Of a DNA stretch of 64,000 nucleotides, positions 9,359 to 20,744 are shown in pieces. Numbering within the stretch: position 1 is the stretch's first letter; each line of letters starts with the position of its first letter. The stretch is from Bordetella genomosp. 11. GTDB lineage: Bacteria; Pseudomonadota; Gammaproteobacteria; Burkholderiales; Burkholderiaceae_B. A program made the translations under genes and the position numbers. A model generated the notes under the pieces. The model ran no database searches, was not told the DNA's origin, and saw nothing but the letters and a program-made list of their open reading frames with translations. The stretch lies in NCBI RefSeq assembly GCF_002261215.1, contig NZ_NEVS01000004.1:3472001-3536000 (forward strand), given 5' to 3'.

Positions 9359-11665
9359 ATGCCTGCCGACGTCCAACGCTATCCCTCGCTGTCGCACTGG
9401 GGCGCCTACACCGCCGTGGTCAGCGACGGCCGGCTGCTCGCCTGCGAGCCTTTCCACCGCGACCGGGCCCCCTCCCCCATGATCCACGCCATGCCGGACA
9501 TGGTGCACTCGCCCCTGCGCGTCGCCCGGCCCGCCGTGCGCGAAGGGTGGCTGCGCCGGCGCGGCATGGGGGAAGGCCGCGGCACCGACCGCTATGTGGA
9601 GGTCGGCTGGGATACTGCGCTGAAGCTGGTCCATGAAGAACTGGCACGGGTACGCGCCGCACACGGTGACGAGGCGATTTTCGGCGGCTCCTACGGCTGG
9701 GCCTCCGCCGGCCGCTTCCATAACGCCATGAGCCAGACCCGCCGCTTCCTGTATGCCGGCGGCGGGTGCACCGACCAGGTCGGCAATTACAGCTGGGGCG
9801 CGGCTCAATTCCTGCTGCCGCACGTGATCGGCACCTGGCAGCCGCTTACCGGCAAGGTCACGGATTGGAACAGCGTGGCCGGGCACACCGATCTGGTGCT
9901 GGCTTTCGGCGGCATGCCGCTGCGCAACGCGCAGGTCATCGCGGGTGGCGCGGGCGAGCATACTACCGCCCACTGGCTGCGGCGCACGGCCGCGCGCGGT
10001 GCGCGCATCGCGGTTATTTCTCCGACGCGCGGCGACATGCCGGCGGATATCCCCGCCGAATGGATACCCATACGGCCCAATACCGACGCGGCGCTCATGA
10101 TAGGCATGGCCTGTGTCCTGCTGGAGTCCGGCCGGCACGACACCGCCTTCCTGGCCCGCTATTGCGAGGGCTTCGAGCGCTATGCCGCCTATCTGCGCGG
10201 CGATACCGACGGACAGGCAAAAAATGCGCAATGGGCCTCGGCAATCTGCGGCGTACCGGCGGAACGGATCCGGGGGCTGGCGCTGGACGCGGCGGGATGC
10301 CGCGCGCTGGTGAATTGCACCTGGTCGCTGCAGCGCGCGCACCACGGCGAGCAACCCTATTGGGCGTGCATCGCCCTGGCCGCCATGCTCGGGCAGATCG
10401 GCCTGCCGGGCGGTGGATTCAGTTTCGGCCTCGGCTCGATCAATAGCGCGGGCAACCCGCGCGTCGATGCCGCGGTGCCCGAGCTGCCGGAAGGCCGCAA
10501 CCCCGCCGCGCGATCCATACCCGTGGCCCGCGTCGCCGACATGCTGCTGCACCCGGGCGCGCCGTACCGGTTCAACGGCGAGGAATACCGCTATCCGGAC
10601 GTGCGTCTGGTTTACTGGGCGGGCGGCAACCCTTTCCACCACCACCAGGACCTGAACCGCCTGCAGACCGCATGGCAGCAGCCGGAAACCATCGTCGTCC
10701 ACGAAACCTGGTGGACACCCACCGCGCGACGGGCGGATATCGTGCTGCCCACCACCACCACGCTGGAACGCAACGATATCGGCGCATCCTCGCGTGACGG
10801 CTATATCTTCGCGATGCACCGCGCCCTGCCGCCGCAGGGGCAAAGCCGGGACGACTTCGACATCTATCGGGAACTGGCGGCGATGGGCGGCTACGAGGCC
10901 GCCTATACCGAAAGCCGCGACGCCTGGCACTGGCTCGCGCACATGTACGAAGGCATGCGGGCCCGCTGGGCGCGGGCGGCCGACCTGCCCGGCGCGCCAC
11001 CGTTCGAGGACTTCTGGCGACAAGGTTATGTGGCCTTGCCACCGCCGCGCCGCGACTTCGTGCTGTTCGAGGATTTCCGCCGCGATCCAGGCGCGCACCG
11101 GCTGGAAACGCCGTCGGGCCGCATCGAGCTGTATTCCGAGCGCATTGCCGGTTTCGGCTACGACGATTGCCCCGGCCATCCGGCCTGGCTCGCGCCGTCC
11201 GAGTGGCTGGGCGCGGACGCCGCACGGCATACCCCGCTGCATTTGGTCAGCAGCCAGCCGGCGCATCGGCTGCATTCGCAACTGGACCCCGCCGCCCTGT
11301 CCCATGCCAGCAAGATCCATGGCCGGGAGCCCGTGCGCATCCATCCCGCCGATGCCGCCGCACGCGGCATCGACGACGGCGCGCTGGTGCGGATCCACAA
11401 CGGGCGCGGCGCCTGCCTGGCGGGCGCCATCGTCGATGACGGCGTCATGCAAGGGGTGCTCGTCATGTCGACGGGAGCCTGGTTCGACGCCGACGACGCG
11501 ACGCTGGAGCGGCATGGCAACCCGAATGTACTGACGCCGGATATCGGTACCTCGCAACTGGCCCAGGGCAGCAGCGCCTTGTCGGCCCTGGTCGACATCG
11601 AACCGTGGCACGGCGCCGCGCCGCCGGTGCGGGCCTACGAAGTACCGGTCATCGGCGGCGAATAG
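9359..11665 (+). CDS. Molybdopterin oxidoreductase, biotin/DMSO/TMAO reductase-like
   Basis: A 768-aa molybdenum enzyme of the DMSO-reductase family, closest in motif pattern to biotin sulfoxide (BisC) and TMAO reductases: YPSLSHWGAYTAVVSDGRL, then GSYGWASAGRFHNAMSQTRRFL, where the Ser of GWASAG matches the Mo-ligand region. GGGFSFGLGSINSAGNPR, IVVHETWWTPTARRADIVLPTTTTLERNDIG and a C-terminal molydopterin-dinucleotide domain (about 620-760) follow. There is no N-terminal iron-sulfur cysteine motif and no twin-arginine signal, so it is probably cytoplasmic, like BisC. The exact substrate (methionine sulfoxide, biotin sulfoxide, TMAO) is unknown. A cysteine-dioxygenase-like gene follows after 106 bp. 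Confidence 0.85.
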   Translation: MPADVQRYPSLSHWGAYTAVVSDGRLLACEPFHRDRAPSPMIHAMPDMVHSPLRVARPAVREGWLRRRGMGEGRGTDRYVEVGWDTALKLVHEELARVRAAHGDEAIFGGSYGWASAGRFHNAMSQTRRFLYAGGGCTDQVGNYSWGAAQFLLPHVIGTWQPLTGKVTDWNSVAGHTDLVLAFGGMPLRNAQVIAGGAGEHTTAHWLRRTAARGARIAVISPTRGDMPADIPAEWIPIRPNTDAALMIGMACVLLESGRHDTAFLARYCEGFERYAAYLRGDTDGQAKNAQWASAICGVPAERIRGLALDAAGCRALVNCTWSLQRAHHGEQPYWACIALAAMLGQIGLPGGGFSFGLGSINSAGNPRVDAAVPELPEGRNPAARSIPVARVADMLLHPGAPYRFNGEEYRYPDVRLVYWAGGNPFHHHQDLNRLQTAWQQPETIVVHETWWTPTARRADIVLPTTTTLERNDIGASSRDGYIFAMHRALPPQGQSRDDFDIYRELAAMGGYEAAYTESRDAWHWLAHMYEGMRARWARAADLPGAPPFEDFWRQGYVALPPPRRDFVLFEDFRRDPGAHRLETPSGRIELYSERIAGFGYDDCPGHPAWLAPSEWLGADAARHTPLHLVSSQPAHRLHSQLDPAALSHASKIHGREPVRIHPADAAARGIDDGALVRIHNGRGACLAGAIVDDGVMQGVLVMSTGAWFDADDATLERHGNPNVLTPDIGTSQLAQGSSALSALVDIEPWHGAAPPVRAYEVPVIGGE

Positions 11666-11771
11666 GGGCAATCGACGCGATCGCGCAAGAGCATTCCAAT
11701 ATCGCGCGATCGGAGGGCCAAATCAGCAATTTTTTTGCTCTCCCCTCCCGGTAGCATGGAATCGAACCGTC

Positions 11772-12344
11772 ATGCGGAAAAAAACCATGCAACATCTTTC
11801 TCCGCCCGCGGCGCTTGCGCCGCTCTGCGACTCCATTCTTGCCGCCGGCCATCTGCCTAGCGAGGGCCTGCTGGGCGCGCTGGCCAAGGGCGTGGCCGAC
11901 TCGGACCCCCACGGCGCGCTGGACGCGGTCTGCCCGGATGCCCTGGCGGCACCGCGCGGCGCTTATTCCCGCCATGTCGCGTATGCCGACCCGCACGGGC
12001 GCTTCACCGTCGTCTACCTGGTGTGGCCGCCGGGGCAATTCAGCCCCGTGCACGGACATCACACCTGGTGCGCCTATCGGATCGTCAGAGGCGAATTGCG
12101 CGAAACCCTCTATACCTGGGACGACGACGCCCAATGCGCGCGCGCCCAATGCGAAGTGCGCCGGCTGCCGGAAGATATCGTCACGGCGGCCCCCGGCCTG
12201 GGCCAGATACACCGCCTGGGCAACGCCGGCGATACCGTAGCGATATCGCTGCACGTCTACGGGATCGACGAAGCGGCGCTCACCACAGGGGTAAACCACG
12301 TCGTGGCGAGCATGCCGTTGGCGGCGACCATGGCGGCCGCCTGA
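11772..12344 (+). CDS. Cysteine-dioxygenase-type cupin protein
   Basis: A 190-aa protein of the CDO_I (thiol dioxygenase) cupin family, which oxidises cysteine or 3-mercaptopropionate to the sulfinate using Fe2+ and O2. The metal-binding set is visible: H94 and H96 in SPVHGHHTWCAYRIVRGEL and a third His in QIHRLGN (H147) or SLHVYG (H161). Whether a cysteine-tyrosine cofactor forms is unclear: a Cys sits at residue 100 and Y163 is near the C-terminus. An internal ATG five codons later is an alternative start. It follows the molybdopterin enzyme in the same direction and may share its transcript. Confidence 0.75.
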   Translation: MRKKTMQHLSPPAALAPLCDSILAAGHLPSEGLLGALAKGVADSDPHGALDAVCPDALAAPRGAYSRHVAYADPHGRFTVVYLVWPPGQFSPVHGHHTWCAYRIVRGELRETLYTWDDDAQCARAQCEVRRLPEDIVTAAPGLGQIHRLGNAGDTVAISLHVYGIDEAALTTGVNHVVASMPLAATMAAA

Positions 12345-12398
12345 CCGTCCGCCTGCCCGGGCTCGCCGAAGCGGGGCCGCCGCCGGCCCCAGGCGGCC

Positions 12399-14093
12399 CT
12401 AGCCCATCCACTGGCTGACCGGCGCGGCGGTATCCTGCAATGGCTGGGCCAGCACATCGACCAGCGCCGGACCATCGTGCTCCATGGCCGCGCGCAAGGC
12501 CGACTCCAGTTGCGCCGGGTCTTCCACGCGCCAGGACTTGACCTCATAGGCCTCGGCGATGCGCGCATGGTCGGTACGCTCGAAATCCACGCTGTAGTAG
12601 CGCTGGTCATAGCCGGCCTTCTGGCTGGCCTTGATCCATCCGTATACCGAATTGGAAAACACGATCATCAGCAGCGGCGCCTTGTGGCGCACCACGGTTT
12701 CCAGTTCGCCCACCGTGAAACCGAAACTGCCATCCCCCATCACGGACACGCATTTGGACTGCGGACGGCCGAACCACGCGCCAAACGCGGCCGACAGGGA
12801 ATAGCCCAGTGCGCCGTGGGCGCGGTTGGTGATGAAATGCCTCCCCGGCCGCGCCGCGTCGTAATACGCCGAAAAGTATGGGCATGGCGTGCCCGGATCG
12901 GCGCACACGACCGCGTCATCGGGCAACAGTCGATTCAGTGTCTTGACCACGCGCTCGGGGCGGATGGGGCGATCGGAGGAAGACGCCAGCCCATCGAGCT
13001 GGGCGGCGCGGGCCGCCTGGGCCTTGCCTGCCAACACCGCGCCATCGACGGCGTCGGCGCGGCGCCGGCCCAGGCGCGGAGTCACCTCCGCGATCAGGGC
13101 TTGCAGCGCCAGCCGGGCATCGCCGACCATGCCGACCTCCGTGCGATAGTTCGTGCCGATGACCATGGGGTCGACATCGATGTGCAGGATGGTCGTGTCG
13201 CGGCCGGGAAAACGCCAGTGCTCGGTGGACGTCGAACCCGCCCGGCAGCCGATGAATAGCACCACGTCGGCCGCCGCGACCACGTCGCGGGTGGCCATGA
13301 TGCCGCCGTTCGATCCGACCACGCCGGCATTCAGCGGGTGCGTGTCCGCCAGGCTGCCCTGGCCGCTGACCGTCACGCAGACCGCGGCCTTGAGGGATTC
13401 CGCCAGCGTCTTCAGGTCTTCGCACGCCCCCGCGATGACGACGCCGCCGCCGCAGATGAAGACCGGCGCGCGCGACTCCGCCAGGATGGCGGCCGCCCGC
13501 GCGATGTCGGCGGGATCCGGGGCGTAGCGCATGGCGGGAAAACGGCTGTGCTCGGGCTGAGCCCAAATGTCCGTCGCATCGAGCTTCTGCTTCATCACAT
13601 CGTAGGGAAAGCAGAGGTGCGCCGAACCGGCCTTGCCGCCGGTCATGGCGCGGAACGCCGCGCGAACCATACCGGGAATCTGGTCGGCGCGGTCTATGGT
13701 GCGATTCCATTTGGTCAAGGGCCGATAGAGCGCTTCCTGGTCCAATTCCGTCAAGGGGTAGCGCCCACGCGAACCGACCGCCACGTCAGACGTAATTCCC
13801 AGCACCGGTATCGACGATTCGTTGGCTTCCACCAGGCCCGGCAACAGATAGGTCGCGCCCCCGCCGCTGGGCCCTTCGCATACCCCCACCTTGCCGGTGA
13901 CGCGCGCATACGCATCGGCCATGTAGCCCGCGCTGCGTTCGTCCCGTGTCAACACATGCCGGATGCCATGGTCCAGGCGGTACAAGGCGTCATAAAAAGG
14001 CAGGCTGGTGTCGCCGCACAGGCCGAAAATATGCTTTACGTCGTAGGCCTGGAGCATGCGCACCATGGCTTCGGCGCCATTCAATTGATCCAT
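12399..14093 (-). CDS. Thiamine-diphosphate enzyme, acetolactate-synthase-like
   Basis: A 564-aa three-domain ThDP enzyme of the acetolactate synthase / benzoylformate decarboxylase superfamily. The catalytic Glu lies in LTRDERSAGYMADAYARVTGKVGVCEGPSGGG (about residue 50), the central domain runs about 190-330, and the ThDP-binding GDGSFGFTVGELETV with downstream FSN is near residue 430-460. It is not a biosynthetic ilvB: there is no small-subunit gene beside it and it is preceded by a tricarboxylate-type binding protein and a GntR regulator. The likely role is decarboxylation or carboligation of a 2-oxo acid taken up by that transporter; the substrate is unknown. The start is one base from the preceding gene's stop, so the two are probably translated together. 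Confidence 0.8.
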   Translation of the reverse strand: MDQLNGAEAMVRMLQAYDVKHIFGLCGDTSLPFYDALYRLDHGIRHVLTRDERSAGYMADAYARVTGKVGVCEGPSGGGATYLLPGLVEANESSIPVLGITSDVAVGSRGRYPLTELDQEALYRPLTKWNRTIDRADQIPGMVRAAFRAMTGGKAGSAHLCFPYDVMKQKLDATDIWAQPEHSRFPAMRYAPDPADIARAAAILAESRAPVFICGGGVVIAGACEDLKTLAESLKAAVCVTVSGQGSLADTHPLNAGVVGSNGGIMATRDVVAAADVVLFIGCRAGSTSTEHWRFPGRDTTILHIDVDPMVIGTNYRTEVGMVGDARLALQALIAEVTPRLGRRRADAVDGAVLAGKAQAARAAQLDGLASSSDRPIRPERVVKTLNRLLPDDAVVCADPGTPCPYFSAYYDAARPGRHFITNRAHGALGYSLSAAFGAWFGRPQSKCVSVMGDGSFGFTVGELETVVRHKAPLLMIVFSNSVYGWIKASQKAGYDQRYYSVDFERTDHARIAEAYEVKSWRVEDPAQLESALRAAMEHDGPALVDVLAQPLQDTAAPVSQWMG

Positions 14094-14094
14094 C

Positions 14095-15114
14095 TCAGTT
14101 CTCCAGGTTGATGTGATTGGTCTTGATGAACTCGTCCCAGCGCTGGTATTCGCGCTTGACGTAGGCATCGAGGGCGGGGCCGTCCGAACCGATGACTTCG
14201 AATCCCGCCTCGGTCAGCTTGCGGCGCACTTCCGGATCGGCGAGCACGGCCTGGAAATCGGCCGTCAGGGCTTGCACCGTTGCCGGCGGCGTCTTCGCGG
14301 GCGCGAACATGCCGCTCCAGGAGTAGGCCTCGAAGCCAGGGAAACCGGACTCGGCAACGGTAGGCACATTGGGCAGGTCCGGCAGCCGCTTGTCGCCCGC
14401 CACAGCCAGGGGCTTGATCTTTCCGGCCTGGATTTGTCCGCGCAGCGCGGCATAGCTCAGCCACGTCATATCGGCCTGGCCGCCGACCACCGCCTGCACC
14501 GCCGGTCCGCCGCCGCCATAGGGCACGTGCAGCAGATCGACGCCAGATAGGCGTTTGAGCTGTTCGGGCGCGAGATGATTCAGCGAGCCGACGCCGGTGG
14601 ACGCGAAGTTGAACTGCTTGCGAGGATTCTTGCGCGCCGCGTCGAAGAATGCGCTCAGGGTGTCCCCCGGCACGTGGGGATTGGCGCCGATGACGAGCGG
14701 AAAGCGCACGGTCAGGCTGATGCCGACGAAATCCTTGAACGTGTCGTAGGGCAGATTCGGCTTGGCGGCCGGATTGATCGCGTGATTGTCGAAGCTGACG
14801 AGCAGCGTATTGCCATCCGGCGCGGCCCGCGCCACGAACGCGGTTGCGATCTGGCTGGCCGCGCCCGCGCGGTTTTCCACGATCACCGTGCGCCCGTGCA
14901 TGCGTTCGGACAATTTGGGCTGCATGATGCGCGCCAGGATGTCCGTGCTGCCGCCGGGCGGATACGGCACGACCAGGATCAGCGGTTTATCGTCGGCGGC
15001 GCGGGCGGCGGGCGCGGCGGCGACTGCGCCGGCCACGGCCACGCAGAGCGCCGCCGCGATGACGCGGCGCCTGCGGGCGTGCCCCGGAATGGAAGGATTC
15101 TTGGTTGCGGACAT
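14095..15114 (-). CDS. Bug-family (TctC) solute-binding protein
   Basis: Periplasmic substrate-binding receptor of the tripartite tricarboxylate transporter family, 339 aa. A signal peptide covers about residues 1-40 (RRRRVIAAALCVAVAGAVAAAPAARA). The mature part begins DDKPLILVVPYPPGGSTDILAR and contains VIVENRAGAASQIATAFVARAAPDG and LNHLAPEQLKRLSGVDLLHVPYGGGGPAVQAVVGGQ, all typical Bug motifs. AAGGGGAA lies before the ATG. No membrane subunits sit beside it; like many Bordetella Bug proteins it may use TctA/TctB encoded elsewhere. It lies between a GntR regulator (upstream) and the ThDP enzyme (downstream). Confidence 0.92.
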   Translation of the reverse strand: MSATKNPSIPGHARRRRVIAAALCVAVAGAVAAAPAARAADDKPLILVVPYPPGGSTDILARIMQPKLSERMHGRTVIVENRAGAASQIATAFVARAAPDGNTLLVSFDNHAINPAAKPNLPYDTFKDFVGISLTVRFPLVIGANPHVPGDTLSAFFDAARKNPRKQFNFASTGVGSLNHLAPEQLKRLSGVDLLHVPYGGGGPAVQAVVGGQADMTWLSYAALRGQIQAGKIKPLAVAGDKRLPDLPNVPTVAESGFPGFEAYSWSGMFAPAKTPPATVQALTADFQAVLADPEVRRKLTEAGFEVIGSDGPALDAYVKREYQRWDEFIKTNHINLEN

Positions 15115-15132
15115 GATTTCCCCTTGTGGTTG

Positions 15133-15837
15133 TCAGGCTTTGTCTTCGAGCTGGTCCCGCATATAGATCGTCGAAAAGCCCGTTCGGATAACATCGGTGA
15201 TCTGGTCCAGGCGGCGGCCGATGTGGCGCGACACGAGTTCCTGGAGCAGCGCATCGTCCCGCGCGCGCAGTGCCTGGACGATGCGCAGGTGCTCGGACTG
15301 GGTGTGCGCGCGGCGGCCCTGTCGCATATCGATCCAGCGTACGAAATGGATGCGCGCGTTGACGCTTTCCAGGCTGCGCACGAATTCCTCGTTGCCCGTC
15401 AGCCCAGCCAGCGCGACATGGAATTGCTCGTCCAGGGCCAGCAGGCGCACGGCATCGGTGTCCTCCGGCACATCCCGCGATGCTTCCACCTGCGCTTGCA
15501 GCGCATCCAGCTGGGCGTCCGTGGCGCGCTCGCAGGCGGCGCGCACGATCCCGCATTCGAGCACCGAGCGGTATTCGTAAAGGCTGTATATCTGCTTGGC
15601 GTCGAGCGGGCGGCCGATGAACCCGCGATTGACCGCGCGGGTGACAAAGCCTTCGACCATCAGCTGGTTCAACACCTCGCGCAGCGGTGTGCGGCTCACG
15701 TTGAGCGAGCGCGCCAGCTCGACTTCATTGATGCGCTGGCCGGGCTTGAACTCGAACTGCACCGCCATGGCCTTGAGGGTGTCGTACAGCTCGGCCAACC
15801 CGGCGGAAGTACGTGGGGCGTAGCGAGGCAATCCCAT
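15133..15837 (-). CDS. GntR-family (FCD) transcriptional regulator
   Basis: A 234-aa regulator with an N-terminal winged HTH (LYDTLKAMAVQFEFKPGQRINEVELARSLNVSRTPLREVLNQLMVEGF) and a C-terminal FCD ligand domain (about 90-220), which usually binds organic acids. The ATG at 15837 has GGAGGAA seven bases upstream; a start further upstream would run through the palindromic operator and is less likely. It is the first gene of a minus-strand unit GntR, Bug receptor, ThDP enzyme. The perfect palindrome just upstream suggests autoregulation, and the FCD ligand may be the compound the Bug protein carries (inference). Confidence 0.9.
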   Translation of the reverse strand: MGLPRYAPRTSAGLAELYDTLKAMAVQFEFKPGQRINEVELARSLNVSRTPLREVLNQLMVEGFVTRAVNRGFIGRPLDAKQIYSLYEYRSVLECGIVRAACERATDAQLDALQAQVEASRDVPEDTDAVRLLALDEQFHVALAGLTGNEEFVRSLESVNARIHFVRWIDMRQGRRAHTQSEHLRIVQALRARDDALLQELVSRHIGRRLDQITDVIRTGFSTIYMRDQLEDKA

Positions 15838-15866
15838 GTTTCCTCCCGAAACGAAAGTGCATACTA

Positions 15867-15880
15867 AAGTGTATACACTT
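15867..15880. promoter_or_regulatory. Perfect 14-bp palindrome, candidate GntR operator
   Basis: AAGTGTATACACTT is a perfect palindrome 30 bp upstream of the GntR start. A partial second copy (AAAGTGCATACT, 15854-15865) lies closer to the gene. The position and symmetry fit an FCD-GntR autoregulatory operator; binding is inferred. Confidence 0.6.
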
Positions 15881-16120
15881 CGCACGCCATGGTATTAACC
15901 CGCAACGCGCTCAATCGAAGCGGTCGATGTGGGATGAGGGGAAACGGATGCGCGCGCCCGGGCATCGTGCCGGGACGCACGTGGGGCGGAATCGCGATGG
16001 CGACGGGACGAATGGGCCATTCCGGCCGCGGCGCGGCATCCCGGACCGGGCCCAGCGATCAGGACGAAGAGGTCGACCGATCGCCGGCCGGGATTCCGGC
16101 GGCCTGCCGCCGGGCGGCGA

Positions 16121-16843
16121 TCACAAACCGGTGTCGAGGACGCTGCGGCGCCCTTCCCGGTCCACCAGCGTCAGCGCCTCCAGGGCATTGCCCTGCCCGG
16201 GTGCGGCCGGGACGATGCGCAGGCGTGCGTGGCCCAGGGGTACGATCCATTCGCCGTTATCCGATGCCTGCGCCGCCATATCGGCCAGCTCGGCGAAGCG
16301 CGTGGCCAGCCCGCGAGGATCTTGCGCGCGGGCCGACACTTCCACAACGGCGCGGGCGCCGTTGGCGTGCTTCATCAACGCGGGTTGCCAGACGCATTGC
16401 GGCGTCAGGTGCCGGCAAAAGTACAGCCGGATGCCGGGGATAGGCTGTTCCGCAAAACGGACGGTATGGAAGCGTGCTTCCATGACCTGCCCATCCACCC
16501 GCGCGGGACGGGTCAGCACCTGGACGGGGTTCACCGCATAGCCCGCGGCCCGCAACCTTTCGTAGGTTGCGTCGGCGTCTTCCGTTCGCAGGACCAGCGC
16601 CTCCAGGCCCAGCGGGGAATCGGCGATTTCCTTGCGGGCTGGCGGCTTGCCCGGTGGCCATCCCAGCAGCTCGACATAGGAATGCTCCAGGACAATCAGG
16701 CGGTTCCAGGAGCCGAGGTTGTGGACTTCCGTCTCGCTCAGGGTATAGCCCTGGCGCTCGAAATGCGGTGCCGTCTGTTCCAGACGGTCCCGCACCATGA
16801 TCACGGCGTGATCCAGCTCCGTCGTCCCGGCCGGTACCGTCAT
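16121..16843 (-). CDS. VOC-superfamily glyoxalase-like protein
   Basis: A 240-aa protein with a glyoxalase-like fold (VOC). It starts MTVPAGTTELDHAVIMVRDRLEQTAPHFERQGYTLSE, with a metal-type His in ELDHAVIMV, and continues IVLEHSYVELLGWPPGKPP, resembling the Glyoxalase_3 group. The second half (VYFCRH-like LYFCRHLTPQCVWQPALMKHANG) provides possible further metal ligands. The start at 16843 gives a normal VOC N-terminus; a longer frame reads back across secA's stop. The function is unknown. It sits 10 bp downstream of secA on the same strand, which may be coincidental read-through. Confidence 0.75.
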   Translation of the reverse strand: MTVPAGTTELDHAVIMVRDRLEQTAPHFERQGYTLSETEVHNLGSWNRLIVLEHSYVELLGWPPGKPPARKEIADSPLGLEALVLRTEDADATYERLRAAGYAVNPVQVLTRPARVDGQVMEARFHTVRFAEQPIPGIRLYFCRHLTPQCVWQPALMKHANGARAVVEVSARAQDPRGLATRFAELADMAAQASDNGEWIVPLGHARLRIVPAAPGQGNALEALTLVDREGRRSVLDTGL

Positions 16844-16853
16844 CTCTTGCTCC

Positions 16854-19595
<2,742 letters not shown>

Positions 19596-19765
19596 GCGTA
19601 TGTCCGCGCGTGCCCGCTGGCCTTGGTTACGGACCGTCGGCACGCGTCAAGTATTGTTGTCAGTGAAGCGGAGGAGTCCGCCGGGAAACGATCGAGTGTA
19701 ACGCACCGCGAGGGTAACGTTTCGAGCTGTGAAACCGGCATGTATTGCCGCGCCGGCCGTGCGCG

Positions 19766-20743
19766 TCAGCGGACGACGGGCGTGGTCGCCGAGGCCAGCG
19801 CGGGCGGCGCGGTGGGCAGGCGCCCCAGGAAGAGACGCGGGTCCATGGCCGTACCGGCCAGGCGGATTTCGAAGTGCAGATGCGGTCCGGTGGAGACGCC
19901 GGAAGAGCCCACGCGGGCAATGAGCTGGCCCCGCTCGACCAGGTCGCCGGCCTTGACCAGGACCTCCGACGCATGCGCGTAACGGGATACCATGCCGTCG
20001 CCGTGGTCGATGTCCACGCGCTGTCCGTAGCCGGCATCCGGACCGGCGGCCTGCACCACCCCGCCGGCTGCCGCCAGGATGGGCGTCCCGCGCGGAGCGG
20101 CGAAATCCAGGCCCTCGTGCCGCAGGTAGCGCCCGCTTACGGGATGGCGGCGCCAACCGTAGGAGGAGCTCAAATAGGGGTAGTCGGTCACCGGCATGGA
20201 GGACGGCAGGCGCGCCAGGTCCGCGCGGCGCCGGGTCAGCGCCATATCGAAGACCTGCAAGGCCGCCATCCGCGCGGCCAGTTCCTCGGACAGCATATCG
20301 ATGTCGCGGCCGAGCGACTGCGCGGGCCCGGCCGGATCCACGTCGGCGGCTGCGCTCTCCGTCCCGCCGTCCATGGGCGCCGTGGCGGCCATGGGTTGTG
20401 CCAGCGCTTGGGCATCGGTGGCGGTACCGGCGAAGGCCTGCGGTAAAGGGACGCCGGCGGCAATAGCCAGCCGGCGGCTAAGCGCATCCACGCCGGCCAG
20501 CCGTCCCTGCAATGTGCCGACCTTGTCGGCCAGCAGCGCGAGCGCGCGATGCAGGCTGTCGTCGGAATAGGCCGTCGGCGGCGTCGGGCCGGCCTGGGCC
20601 GCGGGCAATACGCCGCCAGGCGCCAGGCCGCGATGCAGCAGCGCGCCGCCCAGTGCCGCAAGCAGCAGGGCGCTGCTCATCAGCACCGCGAGCCAACCGC
20701 CGTCGATGGTGAAATGTCCCGCCGAACCACGCCGGGAATGCAT
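19766..20743 (-). CDS. M23-family peptidase, membrane-anchored
   Basis: LytM-type zinc metallopeptidase of about 325 aa. One N-terminal hydrophobic segment (GGWLAVLMSSALLLAALGGALL, about 15-36) anchors it, a poorly conserved linker with weak helix follows, and the C-terminal M23 domain (about 215-315) carries HEGLDFAAPRGTPI, YGQRVDIDHGDGMVSRYAHA and the metal motif TGPHLHFEI. The metal-binding residues look intact, so it is probably an active cell-wall hydrolase rather than an EnvC-type activator. The ATG at 20743 lies one base from the divergent dciA-like ATG, so the two promoters must overlap each other's 5' ends. secA follows downstream. Confidence 0.85.
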   Translation of the reverse strand: MHSRRGSAGHFTIDGGWLAVLMSSALLLAALGGALLHRGLAPGGVLPAAQAGPTPPTAYSDDSLHRALALLADKVGTLQGRLAGVDALSRRLAIAAGVPLPQAFAGTATDAQALAQPMAATAPMDGGTESAAADVDPAGPAQSLGRDIDMLSEELAARMAALQVFDMALTRRRADLARLPSSMPVTDYPYLSSSYGWRRHPVSGRYLRHEGLDFAAPRGTPILAAAGGVVQAAGPDAGYGQRVDIDHGDGMVSRYAHASEVLVKAGDLVERGQLIARVGSSGVSTGPHLHFEIRLAGTAMDPRLFLGRLPTAPPALASATTPVVR

Positions 20744-20744
20744 A

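Noticed and set aside
11690..11715. Short palindromic ATCGCGCGAT before the dioxygenase-like gene
   Set aside because: Such GC palindromes are common by chance in this genome and no second copy or regulator fits it.
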